NCBI RefSeq assembly: GCF_900343025.1
Contig: NZ_OUND01000006.1
Coordinates: 62,001 to 126,000 of the forward strand
DNA from: Arsenophonus endosymbiont of Aleurodicus floccissimus
GTDB taxonomy: Bacteria > Pseudomonadota > Gammaproteobacteria > Enterobacterales > Enterobacteriaceae
Direction of reading: 5' to 3'
Length of the DNA: 64,000 nt
In this document: piece by piece, positions 31,751 through 40,338 of the stretch
How the letters are laid out: every line of letters begins with the position of its first letter
How positions within the stretch are numbered: the stretch's first letter is position 1
Position numbers and translations under genes: made by a program
The notes under the pieces: generated by a model
Seen by the model: the letters and a program-made list of their open reading frames with translations, nothing else
What the model was told of the DNA's origin: nothing
Database searches by the model: none

Positions 31751-32186
31751 AATTCTTGATCCTCGTGTAGGAAATAAATTTCCGTTGCCAACTTATGCGA
31801 CAGAAGGATCTGCTGGGTTAGATCTACGAGCTTGCTTAGATAAGGCTATTCAATTAGAACCATGTCAAACTGAGCTATTACCTACAGGATTAGCAATGCA
31901 TATTGCAGATCAACAATTAGCTGCAGTCATTCTTCCTCGTTCAGGTTTAGGACATAAACATGGTGTTGTATTAGGAAATTTAGTCGGTTTAATCGATTCT
32001 GATTATCAAGGTGAATTGAAGGTTTCAGTCTGGAATCGTGGTGATACAAGTTTTACTATTGAACCTGGTGAGCGTATAGCACAAATGGTTTTTGTACCAA
32101 TTGTTCAAGTTGAGTTTGATCTGGTACAAGATTTTGAAATGACAAAACGAGGTAGTGGTGGTTTTGGTCATTCAGGTCGTCAATAA
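31728..32186 (+). CDS. dut: dUTP diphosphatase Dut
   Basis: 152 residues from the ATG at 31728 ([15 protein letters not shown]), matching E. coli; the longer frame to 31692 is not family sequence. Trimeric enzyme that hydrolyses dUTP to dUMP, keeping uracil out of DNA and feeding dTMP synthesis. All five motifs are present: [41 protein letters not shown] and the C-terminal [10 protein letters not shown]. It overlaps the coaBC 3' end by 23 bases. Intact. Confidence 0.96.
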   Translation: MKKKIDIKILDPRVGNKFPLPTYATEGSAGLDLRACLDKAIQLEPCQTELLPTGLAMHIADQQLAAVILPRSGLGHKHGVVLGNLVGLIDSDYQGELKVSVWNRGDTSFTIEPGERIAQMVFVPIVQVEFDLVQDFEMTKRGSGGFGHSGRQ

Positions 32187-32300
32187 TAATCTTGTTGTTT
32201 ATAAAATATTATAAATTTATTAAATTTTGCGCTTTATAAATGATGAAAGGCAAGGATTGCGTGGTCTGTTTTGTTGTTTTATCAGGGGTCTTGTTTCGCC

Positions 32301-32900
32301 ATGGCAGGAAAAGAGATAACAAAGAAGAAAAACAGGCGTGAGGAAATCTTGCAGGTGCTTGCGCAAATGTTGGAAACGAGTGATGGTAGTCAACGCATTA
32401 CTACAGCTAAATTGGCAAGTCATGTTGGTGTATCTGAAGCAGCACTTTATCGGCATTTCCCTAGTAAGGGAAAAATGTTTGATAGTCTTATTGAATTTAT
32501 TGAAAATTCTTTAATTTCACGGATTAATCTGATTCTGCAAGATGAAAAAGACACCATTAGGCGTATTCGGTTGATTTTAATGTTGATACTCGGTTTTGCG
32601 GAGAAAAATCCTGGATTGACACGAATAATGACGGCACATGCGTTGATGTTTGAGCAAGTTCAGTTACAAGATAGGATTAGCCAATTGTTTGAACGTATCG
32701 AAGCGCAATTTAGACAGGTTTTAAAGGAAAGAAAAATACGTGATAAGCAAAGTTTTAGTTATGATGAGAGTTTATTAGCATCTCAATTATTAGTGTTTTG
32801 TGAGGGTATGCTATCACGTTTTGTACGCTCAGAATTTCGGTATTGCCCAACCAAAGAATTTGAGGCACGCTGGCCTATGATCTTGGCGCAGTTGCAATAA
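32301..32900 (+). CDS. slmA: Nucleoid occlusion factor SlmA
   Basis: 199 residues from the ATG at 32301. TetR-family DNA-binding protein that binds SBS sites and blocks FtsZ assembly over the chromosome. The N-terminal helix-turn-helix is well preserved ([45 protein letters not shown]). The C-terminal FtsZ-binding and dimer region follows ([27 protein letters not shown]). The upstream in-frame ATG at 32271 lacks similarity. Follows dut and ends at a strong terminator. Intact. Confidence 0.95.
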   Translation: MAGKEITKKKNRREEILQVLAQMLETSDGSQRITTAKLASHVGVSEAALYRHFPSKGKMFDSLIEFIENSLISRINLILQDEKDTIRRIRLILMLILGFAEKNPGLTRIMTAHALMFEQVQLQDRISQLFERIEAQFRQVLKERKIRDKQSFSYDESLLASQLLVFCEGMLSRFVRSEFRYCPTKEFEARWPMILAQLQ

Positions 32901-32917
32901 TTAATTAATTGTACTAC

Positions 32918-32953
32918 TCACTCCGCCTGATATTTGGGCGGAGTTTTTTTTTT
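32918..32953 (+). terminator. Terminator after slmA
   Basis: Stem ACTCCGCC/GGCGGAGT (about 32920-32927 and 32937-32944) followed by nine T. Ends the coaBC-dut-slmA unit and also lies before the convergent pyrE. Confidence 0.88.
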
Positions 32954-32992
32954 ATGCTAGTGGGTTAATAAAGTTGCTAATTTTTTTATTTG

Positions 32993-33645
32993 TTAAGAGG
33001 GAGTGATACCATAATTCTCACGATAAGCTTTCATCGTAGCTAAATGGGTTGACATATTCGGATTTTCACTTAGATAATTAATTAAATCATTCAAAGTGAT
33101 AATAGAAAATACATTGCATTTGAATTTTTTTTCGATTTCTTGGACGGCGGATAGATTCTTTTCACCTTTCTCCTGACGATCTAGACTTAATATAACAGCG
33201 CTAAGTTTAGCTTTGTTTCGCTGAATTATTTCTGCAGATTCTTTGATTGCAGTTCCTGCTGTAATAACGTCGTCAACGATCACAACGTTTCCTTTTAATG
33301 GGTTACCGACTAATTCCCCACCTTCCCCATGTTTTTTAACCTCTTTACGATTAAAACAGTAAGGCTTATCGAAGTGATAATGCTCAGATAGTGCAACTAC
33401 CATGGTTGTTACGATCGGGATACCCTTTATAGGCCGGACCAAAAATAATGTTACAAGTAGGATTATGATCCATGAACGCGCTTGGGCATAAAAATGACCA
33501 AGTGCAGCTAAATCTTTTCCTGTATTAAAGAGGCCTGCATTGAAAAAATAGGGGCTCTTACGACCAGATTTCAACGTAAATTCACCAAATTCCAATGCTT
33601 TTTTTTCATGGCGAGTTTAATAAATTCGCGCTGATAACCTTTCAT
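32993..33645 (-). pseudogene. pyrE: Orotate phosphoribosyltransferase PyrE, three indels
   Basis: PyrE converts orotate and PRPP to OMP in pyrimidine synthesis. The true start is the ATG at 33645 ([16 protein letters not shown]). An 8-A run (T at 33599-33606) is one A short: nine would join it to [22 protein letters not shown]. Further on, a deletion near 33475 and an extra G near 33428 misread about 17 residues; the alternative frame gives the expected IIFGPAYKG, here turned into LVRPIKG. The PRPP loop [15 protein letters not shown] is intact. Three lesions make a functional product unlikely. Confidence 0.85.
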
Positions 33646-33719
33646 TAAATTTCCCTCTTTAATTTATTCTCACTTTAATTAATTGCTATAAAAAGACCGT
33701 TAAACAGATGATTAAAAAT

Positions 33720-34436
33720 TTATTGTTCTAATGCTTCTTTTTGAGCGGTAAAAATAATTTGTAAACCATTTTTTGCTAAAGAAAGCAGTGATAGCAGCTC
33801 TTCATGATTAAATGGTTCACCTTCGGCAGTACCTTGAATTTCGATCATTTTACCATTATCCATCATGACAACATTCATATCTGTTTCTGCGGCAGAGTCT
33901 TCAATATATTCTAGATCACAAATAGGTTTGCCATCCACTATGCCGACAGAAACCGCAGCAACCATCGATTTAAGTGGGCTTTTTTTCAATTTTCCTTCTG
34001 CGACCATTTTATTTAATGCGTCCGTTAAAGCGACACAGGCACCAGAAATTGCAGCGGTACGAGTCCCCCCATCAGCCTGAATAACATCACAATCTAGTGT
34101 AATGGTATATTCACCTAATTGTTTTAAATTAACGGCTGCTCGCAGAGAACGGGCAATAAGGCGTTGTATCTCCATGGTGCGGCCCGTTTGTTTGCCTTTT
34201 GCGGCTTCGCGTATGTTACGAGAATTTGTTGCCCGTGGTAGCATACCGTATTCCGCTGTTATCCAACCTTGTGATTGGCCTTTTAAAAAGCGGGGAACGC
34301 CTTCTTCGATTGTGGCGTTACATAATACTTTGGTATCACCAAATTCAATCAAAACAGAGCCTTCGGCATGTTTAGTATATTGGCGGGTGATTTTTATAGG
34401 GCGCACCTGACTAGCTTCTCTATTCTCTGGACGCAT
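33720..34436 (-). CDS. rph: Ribonuclease PH
   Basis: 238 residues from the ATG at 34436 ([20 protein letters not shown]), the size of full-length RNase PH. It trims the 3' ends of tRNA precursors phosphorolytically. Family blocks are [45 protein letters not shown] and [23 protein letters not shown] on the minus strand at 34473-34478 is a likely -10. It precedes pyrE as in E. coli and is divergent from yicC. Intact, while its operon partner pyrE is broken. Confidence 0.96.
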   Translation of the reverse strand: MRPENREASQVRPIKITRQYTKHAEGSVLIEFGDTKVLCNATIEEGVPRFLKGQSQGWITAEYGMLPRATNSRNIREAAKGKQTGRTMEIQRLIARSLRAAVNLKQLGEYTITLDCDVIQADGGTRTAAISGACVALTDALNKMVAEGKLKKSPLKSMVAAVSVGIVDGKPICDLEYIEDSAAETDMNVVMMDNGKMIEIQGTAEGEPFNHEELLSLLSLAKNGLQIIFTAQKEALEQ

Positions 34437-34554
34437 GGTGTTATCTCCGTAGTTAAACAATGTTGGTGGCGCATTATACGTTCTTCGACATTGAATGCCT
34501 ATCCTATGGTTTCACTCAAGGTTATAATTTAATTTTTATTTATAGGAACGAAAT

Positions 34555-35418
34555 ATGATCCATAGTATGACCGCTTTCGCACGACGAGATATAAAAAGTG
34601 AATGGGGAAATGCGGCTTGGGAGCTGCGTTCCGTTAACCAACGTTATCTTGAAACTTATATTCGCTTGCCGGAACAATTTAGAAGTCTGGAACCTGTTAT
34701 TCGTGAGCGTCTACGTGCCAGATTAACCCGAGGAAAAGTAGAGTGTAGTTTACGTTTTGAACTTAGTTCACACCAACAGAGTGAATTAGTGCTGAATGAA
34801 GAGTTAGCTAACCAATTGATTAGAACTGCTAACTGGGTAAAAAAGAGTAGTGGTGAGGGAGAAATTAATCCATTAGAAATTCTTCGCTGGCCTGGTGTTA
34901 TGTCGGCTCAAGAGCAGAATTTGGATGTTATTTGTACGCATGTACTTAAAGAATTAGAACTTGCTTTAGATGATTTTATTCTCAATCGGGAAAGCGAAGG
35001 GAAGATGCTAAAAATAATGATTGAGCAACGGCTAGATGCTGTTTGTCAGGAAATTCAAGCGGTTCGTCGTCAAATGCCTGAAATTTTAAAATGGCAGCGT
35101 GAGCGCTTACAAACAAAATTAGAGGAGGCAGAAATTCAGATAGATAATAATCGATTAGAACAAGAGCTTATCATATTAGCGCAACGTATTGATGTTGCAG
35201 AAGAGCTTGATAGGCTGGATGCTCATGTCAAAGAAACACATAATATTCTTAAAAAACAAGAAGCTGTCGGCCGTCGGTTAGATTTTATGATGCAGGAGTT
35301 TAATCGTGAAGCTAATACCTTGGCCTCAAAGTCTATTAATAGCCAAGTGACTAATTCTGCTGTTGAATTAAAAGTATTAATAGAACAAATGCGTGAGCAG
35401 ATTCAAAACATCGAGTAG
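34555..35418 (+). CDS. yicC: YicC-family endoribonuclease
   Basis: 287 residues, the E. coli length. YicC-family proteins are reported endoribonucleases affecting sRNA stability. The N-terminal domain starts MIHSMTAFARR and has WELRSVNQRYLETYIRLPE and RLTRGKVECSLRF. The C-terminal domain (about 200-287) has the conserved acidic/His segment AEELDRLDAHVKETHNIL and GRRLDFMMQEFNREANTLASKS. A ribosome site (TAGGAACG) precedes the ATG. Divergent from rph and followed by a terminator. Intact. Confidence 0.93.
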   Translation: MIHSMTAFARRDIKSEWGNAAWELRSVNQRYLETYIRLPEQFRSLEPVIRERLRARLTRGKVECSLRFELSSHQQSELVLNEELANQLIRTANWVKKSSGEGEINPLEILRWPGVMSAQEQNLDVICTHVLKELELALDDFILNRESEGKMLKIMIEQRLDAVCQEIQAVRRQMPEILKWQRERLQTKLEEAEIQIDNNRLEQELIILAQRIDVAEELDRLDAHVKETHNILKKQEAVGRRLDFMMQEFNREANTLASKSINSQVTNSAVELKVLIEQMREQIQNIE

Positions 35419-35468
35419 ATTCTCTCAAGTAAATTTACTAAATATCATAACTTGCAACTAATACCAAT

Positions 35469-35494
35469 AAGCCAGTGCGAATACTGGCTTTTTA
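35469..35494 (+). terminator. Terminator after yicC
   Basis: Stem AAGCCAGT/ACTGGCTT (35469-35476 and 35483-35490) with a 6-base loop and a short T tail, 50 bases after the yicC stop. Confidence 0.82.
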
Positions 35495-35613
35495 AATTCA
35501 ACAAGTTTCATATGAGAAATCACCAAAGCGCACATTATTGGTGTACTTAAAATGGTACTTAGTTGGTTTTAAGTAGACTAATTTAAGGACATCCTCAATA
35601 AAATCGATACAAT

Positions 35614-35727
35614 ATGGGAAAACTTAACGATATACAAAAAAGAACATGGATATGAAGTAGAGAACTCTTTGTAAGATGTTCAGACGGTAGTGAGCTATAT
35701 TTTATTTTCCAAACTAATAAAAAATAA
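35614..35727 (+). pseudogene. N-terminal stub of a tyrosine-type integrase
   Basis: Translating from ATG 35614 gives MGKLNDIQKRTWI, a TGA, then SRELFVRCSDGSELYFIFQ, and a stop at 35727. This pattern (KLtDxQIrxWI, then a segment with RxSDGxxLYLxF) is what the arm-binding N-terminal domain of P4/phage-type tyrosine integrases looks like. Only about 36 codons remain; the catalytic domain is absent. Similarity is judged by eye over a short length, so it is probable rather than certain. It lies just after yicC and before a toxin-antitoxin pair, consistent with the left end of an eroded island. Confidence 0.55.
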
Positions 35728-35833
35728 ACAAATATTATATATGTCAATTTGAATGCCTAATGGCTCCATCACTCATTTCTTTTCATATAGTTGCACAATA
35801 AAAATGCTCGACGTACACTTTAAAAGACATATC

Positions 35834-36052
35834 ATGCGTACATACACTTCCACTCAAGCCCGCGCCAATATCTCAGAAGTGCTAGATGCTACCACTCATG
35901 GTGAACCCGTTGAAATTACCCGCAGGGATGGAAGTTCAGTAGTAGTTATCAGTAAGGCTGAATTCGAGGCATACCAGAAAGCTAAGCTGGATGCGGAGTT
36001 TGATGTGATTATGCAGCTCCATAGGCATACTGTAGAGGCTTTGACAAACTGA
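35834..36052 (+). CDS. Phd/YefM-family antitoxin
   Basis: 72 residues from the ATG at 35834 (MRTYTSTQARANISEVLDAT). Type II antitoxins of this family bind and neutralise a partner toxin and repress their own operon through the N-terminal fold. Conserved blocks are the N-terminal STQARANISEVLD, GEPVEITRRDGSSVVVISKAEFEAYQ and an extended C-terminal tail. The frame is open upstream to 35753, but family similarity begins here. It overlaps the start of a Doc-type toxin that is now a pseudogene, so this is an orphan antitoxin. Confidence 0.85.
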   Translation: MRTYTSTQARANISEVLDATTHGEPVEITRRDGSSVVVISKAEFEAYQKAKLDAEFDVIMQLHRHTVEALTN

Positions 36053-36449
36053 TGATATGAGTCAGCGCACAGGAAGTTATTGCTTTTCATGACCGTGACC
36101 GTATATTACAATGGCTTCCCGGCGTTGCTGGTATGCCGGATCCTGGTAGAGCAGAAGCTCTTATTTACCGGGTGTAAAATCGTGCACACAATGACGGTGT
36201 TACGGATATTTTTGAGCTGGCCGCCACTTACTGGGTTGCTATCGCCAGAAGTCACATTTTAATGATGGCAATAAGCGTACCGCGTTTTTTGTTACCATGA
36301 CGTTCCTCTACCGCAATGGTATCAATGTCTGAGATAACGACAACACTTTGGAAAATTTAACAGTAGAAGCCGCTATGGGAGAGAAGACCGTTAACCAGCA
36401 AGCGCAGCAGTTACATGAGTTAGTAAATCGTATCGATCCAATTGGTTGA
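36052..36449 (+). pseudogene. Doc (Fic-fold) toxin, decayed
   Basis: Remnant of a Doc kinase toxin of the phd-doc type. The ATG overlaps the antitoxin stop (TGATG). A TGA follows at the third codon. The frame then reads AQEVIAFHDRD, GMPDPGRAEALIYRV, a TAA at 36175-36177, and DIFELAATYWVAIARSHI. One missing T breaks the Fic motif; the other frame supplies FNDGNKRT, restoring HxFxDGNKR. A further TGA lies near 36330, and the last frame ends at 36449. Clearly dead. Confidence 0.88.
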
Positions 36450-36963
36450 ATAGTCATTGTTTTTCATGTAATTAACCAAAAATTAGCTTAGTAAAAATAT
36501 AATCAAATAATATTAGTAGTAAGCAACTATTTAGTACTCAAAATCATACTAGTTTATTAAGTTAAGGTATTTTTTAAAATTGTTAACATGGCTAAATAAC
36601 ACACTTGTATTGCTATGGTGTTTTTTTTTTAAAAAAAGATATTGTTAATTAGTGACAGAACATTGAAAAATTCAATTATGATAAGCATCTACCCAAAAAA
36701 TGTTGCTTATTTAGCACATTTATTTTCATAAAGAATAAACCATTCATAATGTTTTTATATCGTAAAATTCTTAGATAATTTTAATATGTAGGATGTTCAA
36801 TATATAACTAAATGAAATTTATAGAGCAATTGAGATATAGATTAAACTGATTTTTAGAATGAAATATGGCTAATTAGTCGATATATTGATTTAATTATAA
36901 ATAAATTTGTAAGCAGAAGTTTATTTCTTTGTTAAGGTTAATATATTGATATATAAGTAAAAA
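36450..36963. other. AT-rich spacer after the Doc remnant
   Basis: About 510 bases, very AT-rich. I see no gene. It ends at a possible promoter (TTGTTA at 36929-36934, 17 bases, TATAAG at 36952-36957) for the short unit that follows. Confidence 0.5.
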
Positions 36964-36995
36964 TTAAAGTCTTACGAAGAAAAAGTGAATTATTA

Positions 36996-37082
36996 ATGGC
37001 AAATTATGATGAAAAAAGCTATAAAACCAGCAGAGACATCTTACTTCTGCTGACTATATGGCTTTATGATATTGAGAAATAA
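36996..37082 (+). CDS. Candidate 28-residue small protein in a short transcription unit
   Basis: ATG 36996 to TAA 37082 encodes a 28-residue peptide starting MANYDEKSYKTSRD and continuing ILLLLTIWLYDIEK: a charged N-terminal half and a hydrophobic segment, as in small membrane proteins. A plausible promoter lies upstream (see the preceding spacer) and a strong terminator 30 bases downstream, so a transcript of about 175 bases is predicted. The RNA can fold: CAGCAGA (37028-37034) with TCTGCTG (37046-37052), and GAGAAAT (37074-37080) with ATTTCTC (37083-37089). It may instead be a small regulatory RNA. I do not recognise the peptide, and the ribosome site is weak. Confidence 0.3.
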   Translation: MANYDEKSYKTSRDILLLLTIWLYDIEK

Positions 37083-37111
37083 ATTTCTCTGGTGCTGGCC
37101 AGATTGGCAGC

Positions 37112-37139
37112 CTGACTTTACATGAGGTCAGTTTTTTTT
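37112..37139 (+). terminator. Terminator of the short unit upstream of luxR
   Basis: Stem CTGACTTT/GAGGTCAG (37112-37119 and 37124-37131, two G-U pairs, loop ACAT) followed by eight T. No known gene ends just before it, which implies a short upstream transcript. Confidence 0.8.
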
Positions 37140-37195
37140 ATTGTTTTTATATAAATGTAATAGTGATCTTACCTTTTTTTATGCTTCGATTGTAG

Positions 37196-37225
37196 TTAGA
37201 CTTAAGTCTAATTTTGTACTATACT
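37196..37225 (+). promoter_or_regulatory. luxR promoter with palindromic operator
   Basis: TTAGACTTAAGTCTAA (37196-37211) is a perfect 16-base palindrome. Its first six bases can act as a -35, with TATACT at 37220-37225 as -10 after an 18-base spacer. Position and symmetry suggest a LuxR-type binding site overlapping the -35 of luxR, as expected for an EsaR-like self-repressing regulator. It does not closely match the esa or lux box consensus, so the binding protein is inferred. Confidence 0.55.
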
Positions 37226-37273
37226 TTTGTCCTAACATGGAAGTTTATTATTTTACTTTTGAGGTGATATTAG

Positions 37274-38011
37274 ATGTCAGAGTTATTTTATGGTAATGAT
37301 GAAATAGATAACTCAGTAAAAAATTATTTAGATAGAAAATTGGCTGTTTTTGGAGATTTCAAATATGCATATATGATTCTCAATAAGAGAGACCCAATGC
37401 GCATGCTAATCATCTCAAATTATCCGACGGAATGGATTGATATATATAAACGCAGGCAATATCAACAAATAGATCCAGTTGTCTTAGCAGCTTTTAGTCG
37501 AATTACTCCTTTTTCTTGGAATGAGAGATTTTCTGTTAAGGATTTAAATGGTTTCAAAAAGATCTTTAATATCTCAAAAAATTATAGTGTTATGAATGGT
37601 TATACTTTTGTGCTTCATGATTGTAATAACTATCTTGCTATGTTATCGATTTTGATGAATGAAGATGGAGCCATCGATATAGAAGAAAAGCTAGAAAAGA
37701 GTAAGGGTGATTTGCAAATGCTTTTGATTACTATTCATGAAAAAATCACCTCCCTATATCGAGAGATAACTCAACAAAGCTACTTTATGCCAGTAGATGG
37801 GAAAGATTTTTTTTCACCACGTGAAAATGAAATTTTATACTGGGCTAGTATGGGAAAAACCTACCAGGAAATTGCAACCATACTAGGTATAAAGTTGGGT
37901 ACGGTAAAATTTCATATCGGCAATGTTGTAAAAAAATTAGGTGTCATAAATGCTAAGCATGCAATAAGACTTGGTGTCGAATTACAACTCATTAAACCTG
38001 TCTCCAAATGA
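37274..38011 (+). CDS. LuxR-family quorum-sensing regulator (EsaR-like)
   Basis: 245 residues. The N-terminal autoinducer-binding domain (about 15-165) keeps the AHL-pocket residues equivalent to TraR Trp57, Tyr61, Asp70, Pro71, Trp85 and Gly113 (here Trp54, Tyr58, Asp67, Pro68, Trp82 and the Gly of MNGYTF). The C-terminal GerE helix-turn-helix is complete (FFSPRENEILYWASMGKTYQEIATILGIKLGTVKFHIGNVVKKLGV). Start ATG 37274 has a GAGGTGATATT ribosome site. It converges with and overlaps luxI by 30 bases, the arrangement typical of EsaR/ExpR-type regulators. The regulator is intact but its own signal synthase is broken. Confidence 0.92.
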   Translation: MSELFYGNDEIDNSVKNYLDRKLAVFGDFKYAYMILNKRDPMRMLIISNYPTEWIDIYKRRQYQQIDPVVLAAFSRITPFSWNERFSVKDLNGFKKIFNISKNYSVMNGYTFVLHDCNNYLAMLSILMNEDGAIDIEEKLEKSKGDLQMLLITIHEKITSLYREITQQSYFMPVDGKDFFSPRENEILYWASMGKTYQEIATILGIKLGTVKFHIGNVVKKLGVINAKHAIRLGVELQLIKPVSK

Positions 38012-38643
38012 TGGATATATTAATAGCCATTGCTTCAATTTATTATTAATAAGGCTGTCATAATGGTTTATTATTTTTAGGATAAGTTGGTTTTGGCTTC
38101 CAGAGTCTGTAGGTAAAAGCATCAAATATACTTTTTCGTGTTTTTCAGATATCCCTTGTTCGATAATTGATATATCCCAACCAGAACGCTCTAAAATCTT
38201 CAACATAGCACGACTAAGGATGGTGAGAATGCCATCATACTGGTATTTTTTTGCGTAATTAAGCATTGCTAAAAATAATATAGAATAGACGGGATCTTTA
38301 TTATAATTTCCCTGGCTTATTCGGTTTTTAGCCACAAAAAAGCGGCTTGATTCAATATAGTTTTCTTTAGGGAGATTGAGATGCTTGAAAAAAGGTGCAA
38401 ATGTGCCTATGATCATATTAGGAAATTGCATTTCAATAAACCTAACACTACAGATAATGGTATTACTTCTTACGCCAAATAGATAGTTAGCGTTGTCATT
38501 ATCATATTCATCAAACTCATGCCATTAATACAATTAACTGCCCAGTTAAGACGATCTTTAAATGTTTCTTTTCTTAACGTAAATAATTCTTTTGATTTTT
38601 TTTCAGTCAAAAGGTTGTAGTTCACATCGAATATTTCTAACAT
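37982..38643 (-). pseudogene. LuxI-family acyl-homoserine lactone synthase, one frameshift
   Basis: Start ATG 38643 has a GGAGA ribosome site. The first frame reads MLEIFDVNYNLL, LFTLRKETFKDRLNWAV and INGM, with conserved Arg, Phe and Trp of LuxI. A single missing base near 38520 then breaks it. The next frame gives EFDEYDNDNANYLFGV (catalytic acidic residues) and continues from SVRFIEMQFPNMIIGTF through YIESSRFFVAKN, which keeps the conserved Glu and Arg. With one base restored the protein would be about 220 residues, normal for LuxI. The only lesion seen is this one, so loss is recent or a base-call error. Confidence 0.9.
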
Positions 38644-39285
38644 TTTTTCTCCATTATTTCATTTACTCGCAGATCCTATATTTAAAATTACTAAAATATT
38701 TCTATCTAGCGATACTATTTTTTTATTTCCACTGTGGGTAATAATGCCTGTTATATTTTGCCTTCTCTATAATTTTTTGTACACTAGTGGTGTTAAATTT
38801 ATATATGCGTTTTTCGATGTAACTAACTTATTTATAAGGAATATTTTAGATGAAGTGCAAATCGGAGGTGTAAATTAATCAGACAGTTTTTAATTAAAAG
38901 TTAAAAATTTTTATAGATAAAGCTAGCTATATTAAAAAGACATAAAAAGCGTTTTATTGATAGCGCTGGTTTAAGAAAAGTAATTTATATATTTATCGTA
39001 TAAAAAAATTAAACTATCTATTAAGATAACTGAATTATCCGCTAAATATATAATTTATTAATATAATGATGAGACATTTTTTTTATTTAATTATTCTAAT
39101 AATAGCATTTGCAATATTTATACTAAATTTTACTTTATCAAAGAAAGTTAATAATTTAAGCATTCAGTAAAAGTTTTATCGTATAATATAGTAAGCTAAA
39201 TCAATTCAGCCAGTTATAGCCGTAAGCAAAATGCATGAAATTATGGTTTTTATACTTGTGGCAATATATTAAATGAGAGGTCACC
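38644..39285. other. luxI/pfkA intergenic region with a possible 34-residue frame
   Basis: About 640 AT-rich bases between the divergent luxI and pfkA starts; promoters must lie here. One short frame (39066-39170, beginning MMRHFFYLIILIIAFAIF) would encode a single membrane helix, but it has no ribosome site and AT-rich DNA gives such frames by chance, so I do not call it a gene. No lux box resembling the luxR palindrome was found. Confidence 0.4.
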
Positions 39286-40263
39286 ATGAACAAAAAAGAA
39301 ATAAAAAAAGTTGGCGTTTTAACCAGTGGTGGTGATGCGCCAGGAATGAATGCTGCTATTCGTAGTGTTGTGCGCATGGGACTCTCTGAAGGTTTAGAAG
39401 TTTATGGTATCTACGACGGGTATATGGGACTTTATGAAAATCGAATAAAAAAACTCAACCGTTTTAGTGTTTCTGATATTATTAATCGCGGCGGTACTTT
39501 CTTAGGCTCTGCCCGTTTTCCTGAATTTCGTGATAAAAATCAGATAAGAACCCAAGCTATTGATAATATGAAAAAACATAATATTGATGCCTTGGTTGTC
39601 ATTGGTGGAGATGGCTCTTATCGTGGCGCAAAGAAGATCACGGAAGCGGGCTTCCCTTGTATAGGTGTACCCGGAACTATTGATAATGATGTTGCCGGTA
39701 CTGATTATACGATTGGTTATTTTACCGCTTTGGATACCATTGTTGAAGCAATTGATCGTTTACGTGATACCTCCACTTCCCATAAACGTATTTCGATAGT
39801 TGAAATAATGGGACGTCATTGTGGTGATTTAACTTTATCCGCGGCTATTGCTGGAGGCTGTGAGTTTGTGGTATTGCCCGAAATACCTTTTGATAAGGAA
39901 GAGTTACTGACAGAAATTAAATCTGGTTTAGCAAGAGGTAAACGTCATGCGATTGTTGCTATTACTGAACATATTTATGATGTTAATGAATTAGCAGAAT
40001 ATATTGAAGAAGAAATGGGGCATGAGACACGAGCAACGGTTTTAGGTCATATTCAGCGAGGTGGTAGCCCAGTAGCGAGTGATCGAGTTCTGGCATCCCG
40101 TATGGGCGCTTACTCTATTCAGTTACTTATACAGGGCTATTGTGGCCGCTGTGTTGGTATTCAAAATGATAAACTGGTTCATCATGATATTATTGATGCA
40201 GTTGAAAATATGCAACGTAAGTTTAAGCAGGATTGGTTAGATACGGCAAAGAAACTTTATTAA
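39286..40263 (+). CDS. pfkA: 6-phosphofructokinase I PfkA
   Basis: 325 residues, about 5 longer than E. coli at the N-terminus. ATP-dependent phosphorylation of fructose-6-phosphate, the committed step of glycolysis. ATP site [17 protein letters not shown] and [12 protein letters not shown], the catalytic [17 protein letters not shown]-like segment (Asp127 region), [12 protein letters not shown] and [11 protein letters not shown] are all present. A GAGAGG ribosome site precedes ATG 39286. Followed by a strong hairpin. Intact. Confidence 0.96.
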   Translation: MNKKEIKKVGVLTSGGDAPGMNAAIRSVVRMGLSEGLEVYGIYDGYMGLYENRIKKLNRFSVSDIINRGGTFLGSARFPEFRDKNQIRTQAIDNMKKHNIDALVVIGGDGSYRGAKKITEAGFPCIGVPGTIDNDVAGTDYTIGYFTALDTIVEAIDRLRDTSTSHKRISIVEIMGRHCGDLTLSAAIAGGCEFVVLPEIPFDKEELLTEIKSGLARGKRHAIVAITEHIYDVNELAEYIEEEMGHETRATVLGHIQRGGSPVASDRVLASRMGAYSIQLLIQGYCGRCVGIQNDKLVHHDIIDAVENMQRKFKQDWLDTAKKLY

Positions 40264-40297
40264 CTGTCTTGAGCGGGTTGTAGCCGATAAAGTTGCG

Positions 40298-40338
40298 ATA
40301 TAAGCCTCATAAATTTTTATGAGGCTTATATGTTTTTA
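40298..40338. terminator. Terminator between pfkA and glpD
   Basis: Long stem ATAAGCCTCATAAA/TTTATGAGGCTTAT (about 40299-40327) between the convergent pfkA and glpD, with T-rich sequence after it. It could serve both strands. Confidence 0.8.

Noticed and set aside
35530-35556. CACCAA/TTGGTG hairpin after yicC as a second terminator
   Set aside because: No T run follows and a better terminator lies just upstream at 35469-35494.
38781-38790. CACTAGTG palindrome near the luxI start as a lux box
   Set aside because: Only 8 bases are symmetric and it does not resemble the luxR palindrome or known lux boxes.
39066-39170. 34-residue hydrophobic frame before pfkA
   Set aside because: No ribosome site or flanking signals; AT-rich DNA readily yields such Ile/Phe/Leu-rich frames by chance.
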